In this document: piece by piece, positions 52,847 to 63,722 of the stretch
Position numbering within the stretch: position 1 is the first letter of the stretch
How the letters are laid out: each line of letters starts with the position of its first letter
NCBI GenBank assembly: GCA_037043455.1
Contig: JAWPHD010000095.1
Coordinates: forward strand, 372,001-436,000
DNA length: 64,000 nt
Direction: 5' to 3'
Source of the DNA: Cyrtodaria siliqua
Lineage: Eukaryota > Mollusca > Bivalvia > Adapedonta > Hiatellidae
Notes under the pieces: model-generated
Databases searched by the model: none
The model's input: only the letters and a program-made list of their open reading frames with translations
Told to the model about the DNA's origin: nothing
Position numbers and translations under genes: made by a program

Positions 52847-53006
52847 AATCATCTAGTTTCAACCACAACTCTATTCTCGTCGACAAAATTGGAGACGATT
52901 GACACAAAACAACCAACATCTAAGAAACAAGAGTTCACCATGAGTCAAGTTGACAATGTTAGCAACATCAAAATCCTCGATGCGGCACTTCAACCAGAAG
53001 AAGAGG
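52847..53006 (+). CDS. Gene B exon: closing blade of propeller 2
   Basis: Reads NHLVSTTTLFSSTKLETIDT, then SQVDNVSNIKILDAALQPEE and ends GAGG/GTAACA, phase 1. The end NIKILDAALQP is the usual LRP exit from a propeller into an EGF module. The acceptor chosen (AATAAAG at 52846) gives phase 0, as needed, but has a weak pyrimidine tract; CATCTAG at 52855 would shift frame. Confidence 0.7.
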
Positions 53007-53242
53007 GTAACATCTTCACTCTCCCTATCATTATTCTTGTTAAAATATTTGGTTAATGTTGTAATTTCGTTTTATGTTCAACGAATATGACACGGTTATT
53101 ACATACTCATATGAAGCCACTGAAAATAGTGTATTCCTAAAATGAAGGTACTGTGTAATTATCGTGAATGTTTGTTAGAATAAATCTAGTATAAACAGTA
53201 TGTATAAATATAAAATACTGTCTTCAAAAGTAGCTGCAAAAA

Positions 53243-54291
53243 ACAGTAGATATAAAAATCGAACAAGAAAAGTAGCATTCATGGAGGACATTCAACCACA
53301 AACACACAAAAAACAAAGAACAACTTAAATAAAGATGAATACAAGGCAAGATAAGATATCCCAAACACACAATAGTTGACAAAAGGGCTACTGCCTTGGA
53401 ACGGTGGCAAAAAAGGACGCACCAAATCTCACTGTTACACTATTGTTATTCCAATAAGCAGGACAGTGTAAATAAAGATATCCCGGTCAGGTTTTATCTC
53501 TTACAAAAAAGGCCGCATTATTATAAGTATAACACATAAATGAACATGTATATATAATATAAAAAAACAGAAGCCTAGGAAGCCACTAAATAAGTACTCA
53601 ATGACTTGGAGGAAGCTGACGGAACAAGAGAACAAACAGTTAAGGGCACAACAAGACAAGATTAAAGACAAACATCGAATGCTACCGTCCTATAGGGATT
53701 TAGGTAAACGTCATCACAGGGTCTACAATATGTCCGGTCATCGCACAATCAAAGAGGAAAGCATAATGGCGAACTGTAAATTGGTCAATCGCTAAACATG
53801 CAGTGCATTGCAAAATGAAATGGTCATAAACTCTTTTGATAAACTTGTTAACAAGTTTAATAAGGAGTGTATGAAAGTATACATAGAAGTCAGGTTGTGA
53901 TAGTCCTTTTTCGCAGAAGAGATCTTAAATTAATATTTAAAGTAATTTAGCGTTATGATAATAAGATTTTTATTTATTTTTTCGAAATTCATGGTAAGGG
54001 TAGCCCTGCTGGTGCAGTATTTAGTTATACACATATTACGAATATTAAAATCCTTAACACGACTACAAGCTCTATAGGAACAAATAAGTTGAGAAACATA
54101 GACCCCATAAGAAGTAGCTCTGGGAACAAATACATCTAAATGGGGATAATTAATAATATCAAAATTAAAATCATCTCTCTTGTCAGAGATTTTACTAATT
54201 ATTTCGCCATTTTTAATAGAGAGATGTAAATCAAGAAACGAAACGACAGTACCAGAAATGTTAGCTGTGTTGAGTTGAAGTTCCTTAGGAC
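53243..54291 (-). mobile_element. Naiad fragment: 3' UTR and RT thumb, diverged
   Basis: Tail AGATATAAAAATCGAACAAG, then the UTR, then RT thumb sequence to AGTTCCTTAGGACA. The SECIS equivalent near 53665-53712 has GUGA in place of AUGA and a changed 3' GA region. QCTACLAID has Cys (TGT) at the RTACLV site. Confidence 0.82.
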
Positions 54292-54334
54292 AGACAGGAC
54301 TGGAAATTCAGCATTATCAGAATTAAGTCAACTA

Positions 54335-54718
54335 AACGGTCGACACCACACACATAACATATTTAACAACAGTGGTACCGCAGGGGGAACGGTCGACACC
54401 ACACACATAACATATTTAACAACAGTTTTACCGCAGGGGAACGGTCGACATCACACACATAACATAATTAACAACAGTGGTACCGCAGGGGAACGGTCGA
54501 CATCACACACATAACTTATTTAACAACAGTGGTACCGCAGGGGAACGGTAGATATCACACATCTAACATATTTAACAACAGTGGTACCGCAGGGGAACGG
54601 TCGACATCACACACATAACATATTTAACATATTTAACAACAGTTGTACCGCAGGGGAACGGTAGACATCACACACATAACATATTTAACAACAGTTGTGC
54701 CGCAGGGGAACGGTCAGT
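54335..54718 (+). repeat. About 52-bp minisatellite, 7 copies
   Basis: Unit CACACACATAACATATTTAA plus CAACAGTGGTACCGCAGGGG and AACGGTCGACAT. The last unit ends GAACGGTCAGTGGCAA, which equals a stretch of the Naiad UTR. Confidence 0.92.
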
Positions 54719-54845
54719 GGCAATATTTTACAGAAGCTGAAGACAGACATTCCTCAATACGTCTGCAGGACGAAAATTGGACGCAACTGTTTATTCTGAT
54801 GATGGAACTATGTTGTGCCCAAATAAACTGTAAGTCAGTAATAAG

Positions 54846-55441
54846 AAATATAAAAAGATCGGACAGGGAAAGTAGCATTCAAGGTGGACAGTCAACCACA
54901 AAACACAGAAACAAACATGCAAACAGACAAACAAGAAGGCAAAATGAATAATAAATGCAAACGACGTAACAAACACAAAAGGGTTGACAATAGGGCTACC
55001 GCCTTGGAACGGTCAGTGGCAAAGTAGGCCACTGGGGGTTTAAACCGGTTCTAGGGTGCACCAAACCTCACACCTACCCTACTGTCATCTCATTAAAACA
55101 GGACTGTGTAAATAAAGAAATCCCCGCCATGATCTAATCTCTAACCAACAAGGCAGCATCAATAGGCAATATAAGTAAAACACAAATATGCTCGTGTAAA
55201 TATAATACAAAAAAACAATAGTCTAGAAAGCCACAATGAAGGTATTCAATGACTTGGCAGAAGCCAGAGCAACAAGAGAATAAACCATTAAGGGCACGAC
55301 AAGAAAGATCATAGACAAACATCAAACGCCACCGTCCCAATGGGCTTTAGGTAGGCTTCATCATAGGGTCCACATCCTGTCCGGTCATCGGACAATTAAA
55401 GAGGAAGTATAGTGGCGAACTGTAAAAGGGTCCGCCACCAA
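54846..55441 (-). mobile_element. Naiad 3' fragment (young)
   Basis: Begins with the tail AAGAAATATAAAAAGATCGG and includes the complete UTR and the SECIS region at 55321-55364 (helix II changed by GACG to GAAG on one strand). Very similar to the 21 kb copy. Ends at GTGGCGAACTGTAAAAGGG in the RT C-terminus. Confidence 0.9.
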
Positions 55442-56511
55442 GAAATATAAAAAGACCGGAGAGGGAAAGCAGCATTCAAGGAGGACAGCCAACCACCAAA
55501 CACAGAAACAAACACGCAAACAGACAAACAAGAAGGCAAAAGCAACAACAAAAGCAAACGACATCACAAACACAAAATGGTTGACAAGAGGGCTACCGCC
55601 TTGGAACGTTTAGTGGCAAAGTAGGCCACTTGGGGTTTAAACCGGTTCTAGGGTGCACTGAAACTCACACTTACCCTACTGTCATCTCAATAAAATAGGA
55701 CAGTGTAAATAAAGAAATCCCCGCCATGATCCAATCTCTTACCAACAAGGCAGCATCAATAGGCAATATAAGTAAAACACAAATATGCTCGTGTAAATAT
55801 AATATAAAAAACAATAGCAGTACGTTGCAAAATGATAGGGTCATAAACTCTTTTGATAAACTTTTTAACAAGTTTAACAAAGATAGTATGAAAGTGATGA
55901 TGACCAAGAATATTACGAAGTTTATAAATCAATCACATCACCAAAGAAGTCAGGTTGTGATAGTCCTTGTCGCAGAGGAGTCCTTAACTTACTTTTATAT
56001 TTGAAAAGAAGATCAGGGTTACGATAATACAATGTTGCAAAGGTTTTACGAAGTTTATGGTAACGGTAACCCTGATTGCGTAGCTTTTTAGTTATACAAA
56101 GATTACGAATATTTAAGTCCTCAACTCGAGTACAAGCTCTTGAAAAACGAATAAGTTGAGACACATACACCCATAAGAAGTTGCGCGGGGAACATCCCCA
56201 TCCATGTGGGGATAATTAACAATGCCAAAATTAAAATCATCTCTCGTGTCATAGATTTTGCTAATTATTACTCCATTTTCAATCGAGAGATCTAAATGAA
56301 GAAAAGAAGCGTTATTATCAGATATATTAGCTTTGATAAGCTGAAGTTCTTTAGGATAAATATTATTAACCATAGTTGGAAAGAAAGGGTTGTCAATGTT
56401 CAATATGTCATCCAGATACCGAGAGGTGTCATTAAAGGCTTCAATAATATCTGCCTGGGTATCTGGTGAATGACTCAACATGAAATCTCTTTCATAGCAA
56501 AATAAAAACAA
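55442..56511 (-). mobile_element. Naiad fragment joined head-to-tail, with catalytic YLDD
   Basis: A second tail starts immediately (AAGAAATATAAAAAGACCGG). The UTR then jumps over the SECIS to RT. The minus frame 56113-56574 reads CAPLVEYLFLFCYERDFML, AFNDTSRYLDDILNIDNPFF, IYPKELQLIKANISDNNASF and IVNYPHMDGDVPRATSYG. YLDD is the RT active site. It ends abruptly near 56511. Confidence 0.9.
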
Positions 56512-56663
56512 ATATTCGACAAGTAGTGCACAGTAATATGATATGTATATATATACTAGCATATAAGAAGTCAACAGTAGTAATAATTTCGAAATTCTTT
56601 ATTGCTTGTAGCAAATATACTGCAATAACCTATTTCATATTCTACTTATTAATACTGACACAG

Positions 56664-56783
56664 GTCCATGCCATACACTAAATGGTGATTGTGAGCACAT
56701 ATGTCTCCCGATAGGAAGTGACAGGATATGCAAATGTGAATACGGATTTCAGCTTGACAACAACAACGAAACATGCTCATCAG
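56664..56783 (+). CDS. Gene B exon: EGF module between propellers 2 and 3
   Basis: Acceptor CTGACACAG, 120 bp, phase 1-1, donor TCAG/GTAATT. Reads GPCHTLNGDCEHICLPIGSD, then RICKCEYGFQLDNNNETCSS; six cysteines and GFQL in the usual LRP EGF place. Confidence 0.93.
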
Positions 56784-57126
56784 GTAATTAATTGATTGTT
56801 AAAGTCATGCAATTCTTTAAACGAAAAAGAAAGAATACAATGACAATTTAAAAATCCAAAGTTGCAATTTTCAAATAAAGCATGGTTACAAAGCGTAATG
56901 ACACCTATGGATTCGGTGCATTTATTACTGCATGCATTACAAACAAGAATGTCCTATAAGACCGCAACTTTCTATTTTTTTGTGAACAATTATAATTATT
57001 ATATCATATATTTTCTCTCTTGTGGATTTGTCACAGAAGCAAAGTCATATATATATGTTACCATATTTATCCACGATATTCACAGTTTTAAAAAACAAAC
57101 ATGAAAAAAGTATGAAAAGGGAACTG

Positions 57127-57460
57127 TGGAAATCGTCGAACACGATAAATATCCCAGTCACGGTTTGAATGAGATGTTCAAATGAATGTTCATGAACGGT
57201 AGTGAAAAAATGTTTGCTACGTTTAGCGCCCTTCAGCCCCGGGTAGAGCAGACCTCAATATTAACAATGTCACTAGTACGACCATTTGAGCATTTGAGAT
57301 GGCATGCATATAGAGCCTTCATATTGGTATTTCCATACCATTCCATGGCCATCGGCGTATGAGTTTCAAACAAAATCCTTTGCCCTAAACGAGAAAACAA
57401 TGGGCAAAGCAAACAAACAAAATGGTATTTAGTTGAGATCGGAGGTTACAGCCTCTTAAA
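57127..57460 (+). repeat. R2 hairpin repeat, copy 5
   Basis: GGAAATCGTCGAACACGATAA, CAGTCACGGTTTGAATGAG, ATGAACGGTAGTGAAAA, CCATTCCATGGCCATCGGCG and AACGAGAAAACAATGGGC. The second stem is weakened. Confidence 0.75.
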
Positions 57461-57589
57461 TAGCACGGAAGGCACATGATTCGAAGCAGCCTCTTATATA
57501 AATAGGATCTTACATGAGTGTCTGTTTAATATTGAATTTATTAAAATAGTTTAATAAATTTAATATTAAAAAGGCACGTAATTGAAATA

Positions 57590-57765
57590 TAAATATTATG
57601 TAACTGCTAGGATCGAATACAAGGAAACCCTTCACGAGATGGCAGGCGTATGGTCCTTTTCACGCAACGAGCGTATGAGTGTGAGTGGAAAAACAAAACA
57701 CGCCTACCGTCGAGGAAAGGATTTGCCTATAATCAAACCATGCAGTTATATAATCCATTTAATAC
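57590..57765. repeat. Palindromic element family P, second copy
   Basis: TAACTGCTAGGATCGAATAC, CCCTTCACGAGATGGCAGGCG, TCACGCAACGAGCGTATGAG and CACGCCTACCGTCGAGGAAAGG match 42862-43027 in reverse, so it is a dispersed family. Confidence 0.78.
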
Positions 57766-58513
57766 ATTTTAAATCAATTTATGTATGACTTTAACAGAAA
57801 TTATTGGCTTTATTGACCGCTATGACTCAACGTCACCGTTAGTTATTTTTGTGTTCGGAGTTATATTCATTAATACATAAGAACATTATGAACATTCTTT
57901 CACTGAGAAATCCGAATCTTTCAAACATAGAAATGCAATATTTTATTTTCTCCAACTCAAACATTGCCACTTAACCTAACTTTATTAATGAGGCTGCCTA
58001 CATGTATTTATGGTTGTCTTATGATGGTTGCTTCAGTCTTCTCTGTGTTACCGGAACAATCGGGATTGCCTCGTCGATTTCCGAAATCCGGCATTTCCAG
58101 TGGTGACGGAAATTGACTAGAAAATTCCAATTGGACGTCTAAATGAACGAAAATGACCGAGCGATGATTAACCCTTAATTTGCATATACATGTATATTAC
58201 TTTAGTGACGTATACATGTCATGACTTTATTACACTACCACCACCGCAAATCATATAATGCATTTATTATAATTTGTACACAGTTCTAGTGTTGATTAAA
58301 ACACAATAATGGCAGACAACTTATAAACTTGCTTCCATATTTGCAGAATGCAGTGTGCGCCAGTGAGCATTTGTTTTGTCGTCTTTAAAAAATTATCCTT
58401 GGGTTATAGACGTGTTAATTGAACATATTCTCCCATGCCGAAACCCCTAAGTCGGTTCGTTTTAATTACTACACTTACATATATATATGGAGTTTTACGT
58501 TTATACTTTCCAG
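57766..58513. other. Intron of gene B, nothing recognised
   Basis: AT-rich. No repeat family or exon recognised before the acceptor at 58513. Confidence 0.4.
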
Positions 58514-58744
58514 TACCAATATATGACAATTTTCTGCTAACCGTTGACTGGACGCATAACAAAATATATCAAGTATCCTTGAAAACCGGTGCCGTCAATG
58601 CTTTAGATTGTGACTCAGCTGGATCTCCAACTGCAGTTGCTTACAATCACGTAACCAAACAAGTAGTTTGGGGAGAAACAACCAGCGGGCGTGTAAACAT
58701 TATTGGGATTACCGGCACGGGATTCCGAATGCTCAGTGATACAG
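58514..58744 (+). CDS. Gene B exon: first blades of propeller 3
   Basis: Acceptor ACTTTCCAG, 231 bp, phase 1-1, donor ACAG/GTAAAG. Reads VPIYDNFLLTVDWTHNKIYQ, then VSLKTGAVNALDCDSAGSPT and AVAYNHVTKQVVWGETTSGR. The order IYxVSLxTG..LD...SPTAVAYDxVxxxVYW is that of LRP propeller blades 1-2. Confidence 0.92.
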
Positions 58745-58831
58745 GTAAAGAAAAAGGAAGCATAAATGTAATCATTTTAGATTGACAGTTTTTACAGATA
58801 GTTTTATCCCTCCGTTTATTAGTCCTATCCT

Positions 58832-59277
58832 ACATTGGTTATTCTCTTGTTGCTCTGGCTTCTGCCAAGTCATTGAGTACCCTCATCGTGGCTTTCTAGG
58901 CTATTTTTTTTTGTATTATATTTACACGACAATATTTGTGTTTTACTTATATTGCCTATTGATGCTGCCTTGTTGGGTAGAGATTAGATCATTGCGGGGA
59001 TTTCTTTATTTACACGGTCCTGTTTTAAAGGGTTGACAGTAAGGTAAGTGTGAGGTTTGGTGCACCCTAGAACCGATTTAAACTCCCAGTGGCCTACTTT
59101 GTCACTAACCGTTCCAAGGCGGTAGCCCTATTGTCAACCCTTTTGTGTTTGTGATGTCGTTTGCATTTATTGTTGCTTTTGCCTTCTTGTTTGTCAGTTT
59201 GCATGTTTGTTTCTGTGATTTGTGGTTGACTGTCCTCCTTGAATGCTGCTTTCCCTCTCCGATCTTTCTATATTTCT
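58832..59277 (+). mobile_element. Naiad 3' UTR fragment
   Basis: TTGGTTATTCTCTTGTTGCTC to CGATCTTTCTATATTTCTT. Sits 90 bp after a gene B exon and directly in front of an old intron-repeat copy. Confidence 0.9.
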
Positions 59278-59280
59278 TCC

Positions 59281-59510
59281 TCTGTGGTTGCAACTGCCAT
59301 GGTTATTCGGTATTATTCTAAATACGTCCTGAAATGTTCCAATTATGTATTTTCATATATATTTACAACAACATTTAAGTGTATCGTTTTCAAATTTCTC
59401 TGAATGTGGAATTTATTGTTAGAGATTTATATTGATTTGATGTACATTCTTTTACACTTACAATTTAAGCGATGAAGACTGGATAATAGCGAGGTTGTGA
59501 ACTAATAAAA
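59281..59510 (+). repeat. Old copy of the gene A intron repeat (3' part)
   Basis: TGTGGTTGCAACTGCCATGG, GTATTATTCTAAATACGTCC, TTCCAATTATGTATTTTCAT and AATTTAAGCGATGAAG align with 3' parts of the 1.44 kb units. It lies in a gene B intron. Confidence 0.65.
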
Positions 59511-59539
59511 CCAATTTAAGCTAAGCAGTAGTCTATACA

Positions 59540-59625
59540 GTTTACTGACCGTTTCAAGTCGGTAACCTTGTTTTAACCACTCTTTGTTCCTCTTTGTTCC
59601 TTGTGTTGCGTATTGCCATTTTCAT
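59540..59625 (+). mobile_element. Short, diverged Naiad tail
   Basis: ACTGACCGTTTCAAGTCGGTA, then ACCTTGTTTTAACCACTCTTTG resembles the UTR stretch around the conserved GGCGGTAGCCC. Confidence 0.5.
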
Positions 59626-59888
59626 TTTATATTTAATTTGCTCTTAGTTTACGGTATAGTGGCCCCACGGTACCATTGCATTTGGGCGCTGTTGGTCAAC
59701 TTGACTGCAAGCATAGCGCAACTAAACTGTACATTGATTACACGTGATGTTCTACTTTTAAAATATCGCATCAGTATATTTAGTACAAGAGTATGTTTTA
59801 TATGCAATTATTAAAAACACTACCCACTTAGAAAAATGTATGTGGCAAATGCAAGTTTTAATTTAATCTGAATATGTATTAATTACAG

Positions 59889-60075
59889 CTCTATATGGAT
59901 CTATTCCTGACCGAGTTGCTATTGATCATACAAGTGGGAATATATTCTACACACTGGTACCGACAATATCATCTGGCTTAACTGGAGTTGGAGTCATAGG
60001 TCCAAACGGGACTCACAAGATACTGATAGCTGGTGGTGGACGCCCACGTGATATTGTCGTTGATCCAGCAGAAGG
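59889..60075 (+). CDS. Gene B exon: propeller 3 blade
   Basis: Acceptor TTAATTACAG, 187 bp, phase 1 to 2, donor AAGG/GTACAT. Reads ALYGSIPDRVAIDHTSGNIF, then YTLVPTISSGLTGVGVIGPN and LIAGGGRPRDIVVDPAEG. VAIDHTSGNIFYT and RPRDIVVDPAEG are standard blade segments. Confidence 0.92.
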
Positions 60076-61153
60076 GTACATTTAATATATCTTTTAATTT
60101 ATTCACCTATTTGGTGATGCATTTAATCCCACCGTCATAGGTGCATGCGTGTCGGGGAGGAACGCCCCTCCATGCAACTTACAATATATTGAGCATTTTA
60201 TTATTAGACAATTCAATATAAAAATTACAGATTGTTAAACTTAAGTGATCAGAAATTATTGAATGGGTATGTTTTTTCTTTCTATCTATTCTTGAGGTCG
60301 TGGGCAAATGAGTCGTGCTTGACAATTTTAATTAATTACATAAAAGAGAATGACAGTATTAATATTGACAATATTACAGTTATCTTTAATCAAGTTCTGT
60401 TTTAAGGTTTTAAGAGCAATATTAGTATAGCTCACGAACGTAGTATCTGTAACGTTATATGTTTCGTTAAGGGAGATAAGTCGTGTAAGACTATCTTGTT
60501 TATTACAGAACTCATGATAAACTTTGCCTGCGATTAGCATTTCTTTATCGGTTTCAAAATGAATACCTCATGTTATTTAAAATTTAAGAGTAGTGATGAG
60601 TTTAGAGAAATTATCTTTTAAGAATGGAGGGGATTTGCAGTAAATAGTCAAATACTCAGCTTATCTGGAGATATGTGTATTAGCTTATTACCTGCTCATG
60701 ACAAAGTAATAATTAAAAGGATATTTTCGGTAAAAAAAGCAATATAATACTATGTTTATGCATGTTCAATGCGTTTTACATTTGGTTTAACATTAAAAAC
60801 AGTATTAGTACAAACTCATTTACAGTCGCGGGACTTGGGAAAACAAATGAGCACACAGACTGATTCTACTGTTCACATAATCCCTCGTAAAAGAAATTTA
60901 AAATATGGGTTAGACGAATATTAAATGTTTTACATATACATTGACTACCATAAACTAATGATCGAAATTGTTTTAAAATGGTCCTGTACTATCAGTTATT
61001 ATTCCCGTTTTTAAACCATTTAGCAAATTAATCATGGTAGGTTAAAAAGAACGCAACATATACATATCAGTTTACTTTGCTTCTAACAAGGTTTTAATTG
61101 TTAATTTAATTTCATTATATCTGACTTGAGTTTTAAACGTATTTCTACTTCAG
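60076..61153. other. Intron of gene B, no feature recognised
   Basis: A minus open frame at 60328-60540 (KVYHEFCNKQDSLTRL) is not recognised; it may be a degraded retroelement piece. Otherwise AT-rich. Confidence 0.4.
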
Positions 61154-61284
61154 CTTATTGTTTTGGACAGACCACAACGATGTCTTACCTTTTGTTAGGA
61201 GGGCAAACATGGACGGATCGTCTATCACCACTATTATAACTACCAATATCAAATGGCCTAATGGAATTGCTATTGATTATAGAG
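61154..61284 (+). CDS. Gene B exon: propeller 3 blade with FWTD (last in window)
   Basis: Acceptor TTCTACTTCAG, 131 bp, phase 2 to 1, donor AGAG/GTACAT. Reads GLLFWTDHNDVLPFVRRANM, then DGSSITTIITTNIKWPNGIA and IDYR. FWTD, RRANMDGSS and WPNGIAIDY are textbook LRP motifs. The next exon must lie beyond 64000. Confidence 0.93.
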
Positions 61285-61509
61285 GTACATGCATATAAAT
61301 CTACTTTAAAATAAAAGAAATCGAGTTCTAAATCAATACCCTGACCAGTAATGCTAACGTTAAAATTGATGTGTTGTATATGAGTCAGAAATTGCTCAAG
61401 ATAAACACAAGCACTCGTAAAAATGATTATTACGATCAGCGTTCGCTGAAATATTAATAGAAAAATACACTATTTCAAAATTATCCAATGACAAATTAAA
61501 ATCGTTACA

Positions 61510-61722
61510 CGTAGATATCAAAGTCGAACTAGAAATGAAGCATTCAAGGACCACAGTCAGCCAAAATCACGCACAGAAATGAAACAATAAATACAAAGAG
61601 GAATAAAAAGAAAGAAACGACATCACAGACATAAACAGGATGACAATAGGGATACCGCCTTTTAACGGTCAGTAGCAAAAATGCCACTGGGTTATTAAAC
61701 CATGTTCTAAGGGGCACCAAAA
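61510..61722 (-). mobile_element. Naiad tail fragment (older subfamily)
   Basis: AGATATCAAAGTCGAACTAG, CATTCAAGGACCACAGTC to CATGTTCTAAGGGGCACCAAA, then a younger copy joins directly. Confidence 0.82.
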
Positions 61723-63072
61723 AGAAATATAAAAAGATCGGACAGGGAAAGAAGCATTCAAGGATGACAGCCAACCACAAAACACAGAAACAAACATGTA
61801 AACAGACAAACAAGAAGGCAAAAGTAATAATAAAAGCAAACGACATCACAAACAGAAAAGGGTTGACAATAGGGCTACCGCCTTGGAACGGTCAGTGGCA
61901 AAGTAGGCCACTGGGGGTTTAAACCGGTTCTAGGGTGCATCAAACCTCACACTTACCCTACTGTCATCCTATTAAAACAGGACAGTGCAAATAAAGAAAT
62001 CCCCGCAATGATCTAATCTCTAACCAACAAGGCAGCATCAATAGGCAATATAAGTAAAACACAAACATGCTCCTGTAAATATAATAAATAAAAAAACACT
62101 ATAGCCTAGAAAGCCACAATGAAGGTACGCAATGACTTGGCAGAAGCCAGAACAACAAGAGAATAAACCATTAAGGGCACGACAAGAAAGATCATAGACA
62201 AGCATCAAACGCCACCTTCCCAATGGGCTTTAGCTAGGCGTCATCATATGGTACACATCGTACAATTAAAGAGGATAGCATAATGGCGAACTTTAAAAGG
62301 GTCCACCACCAATCATGCAGTACGTTGCAAATTGATAGGTTCATAACCTCTTTTATTAGTCTTTTTAACAAGTTTAACAAAGATAGTATGAAAGTGATCA
62401 TGACCAAGAATCTTACGAAGTTTATAAATCACATCACCATAGAAGTCAGGTTGTGATAGTCCTTGTCGCAGAAGAGTCCTTAAATTACTTTTATATTTGA
62501 AAAGAAGATCAGGTTTACAATTATAACATTTTGCAAAGGTTTTACGAAGTTTATGGTAACGGTAACCCTGATTGAGTAGCTTTTTAGTTATACAAAGATT
62601 ATGAATATTAAAGTCCTCAACTCGAGTACAAGCTCTTGAAAAACGAATAAGTTGAGACACATACACCCGATAAAAAGTTGCTCGGGGAACATCCCCATCC
62701 AAGTGGATGTAATTAACAATGTCAAAATTAAAATCATCTCTCTTGTCATAGATTTTGCTAATTATTTCACCATTTTTAATCGAGAGATCTAAGTCAAAAA
62801 AGAAGCGTTATTATCAGATATATTAGCTTTATTAAGCTGAAGTTCTGTCAATGCTGTCAACATTCAGTATGTCATCCAGATATAGAGAGGTGTCATTAAA
62901 AGCTTCAATAACATCTGACTGGGTATCTGGTGAAAGACTCAACATGAAATCTCTCTCATAGCAAATAAAAACAAATCTGCGACAAGTGGTGCACAGTTCG
63001 TACCCATAGGGATACCAACAATTTGTCTATAAACGGTGGTACCATACCTGACGAAAATATTATCTAATAGGA

Positions 63073-63123
63073 AGAAATACAAAAAGATCGGACAGGGAAA
63101 GTACCATTCAAGGAGGACAGTCA
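63073..63123 (-). mobile_element. 51-bp tail-only Naiad insertion inside a Naiad RT
   Basis: AAATACAAAAAGATCGGACAG to GGAGGACAGTC is just the last 50 bp of the element. RT sequence on both sides is continuous (YEVCEAL, then FLLDNIFVRYGTTVYRQIVG). Confidence 0.85.
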
Positions 63124-63719
63124 AGTGCTTCACAAACTTCATAGCAAGTCCACAGAGTATAATTGTCTAAACTGCCGTTAGTAAATAACGCTTTAATATT
63201 ATTATTTGCCAAAAATGTAGTATTTTCTCTAGCGAATATTTTTTGAATAAGAGAAATTGGCTTGTCTTTAATAAGGTGATGTGGTAAGGTTGTATATAGT
63301 GTAGAGAAGTCATAAGTTCTTATTGATGAAACTTGACCTTTATTGAAAATATTATTAAGAACGTCTCCTGAATTTGTTATAGACCAAAATAAATTAATCC
63401 CAGAGTTTTCATAAGTTTTATCACAATATAGATTAACATGATCTTTAACGGCAGTAAGACAAGAAGTTAAAAGTTTGGAGATATTTGTTGTGGTGCATGC
63501 ACTAGAATTAGAAATAAAGCGAGCCTTATACGGATGTGTATGTAATTTAGGAATCCAGTACATGGTATGCAGTTTATTTTGCTTATCGTTTACACCAGCC
63601 TTGAAAGTAGTGCATCGAGTGATATGTGCGGAAACAACATCATCCGCAGATGAATTAACTGGAGTATACGAATTGGTGCTGCCGAGTTCCAGAGATAAAA
63701 CATTGACGTAATGTAGGCG

Positions 63720-63722
63720 TCA
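63720..63722 (-). other. Conserved in-frame TGA in RT (third copy)
   Basis: ATT GTT TGA CGC CTA CAT on minus, identical to 18681-18695, in an RT frame that is otherwise open over at least 450 bp. Confidence 0.75.
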
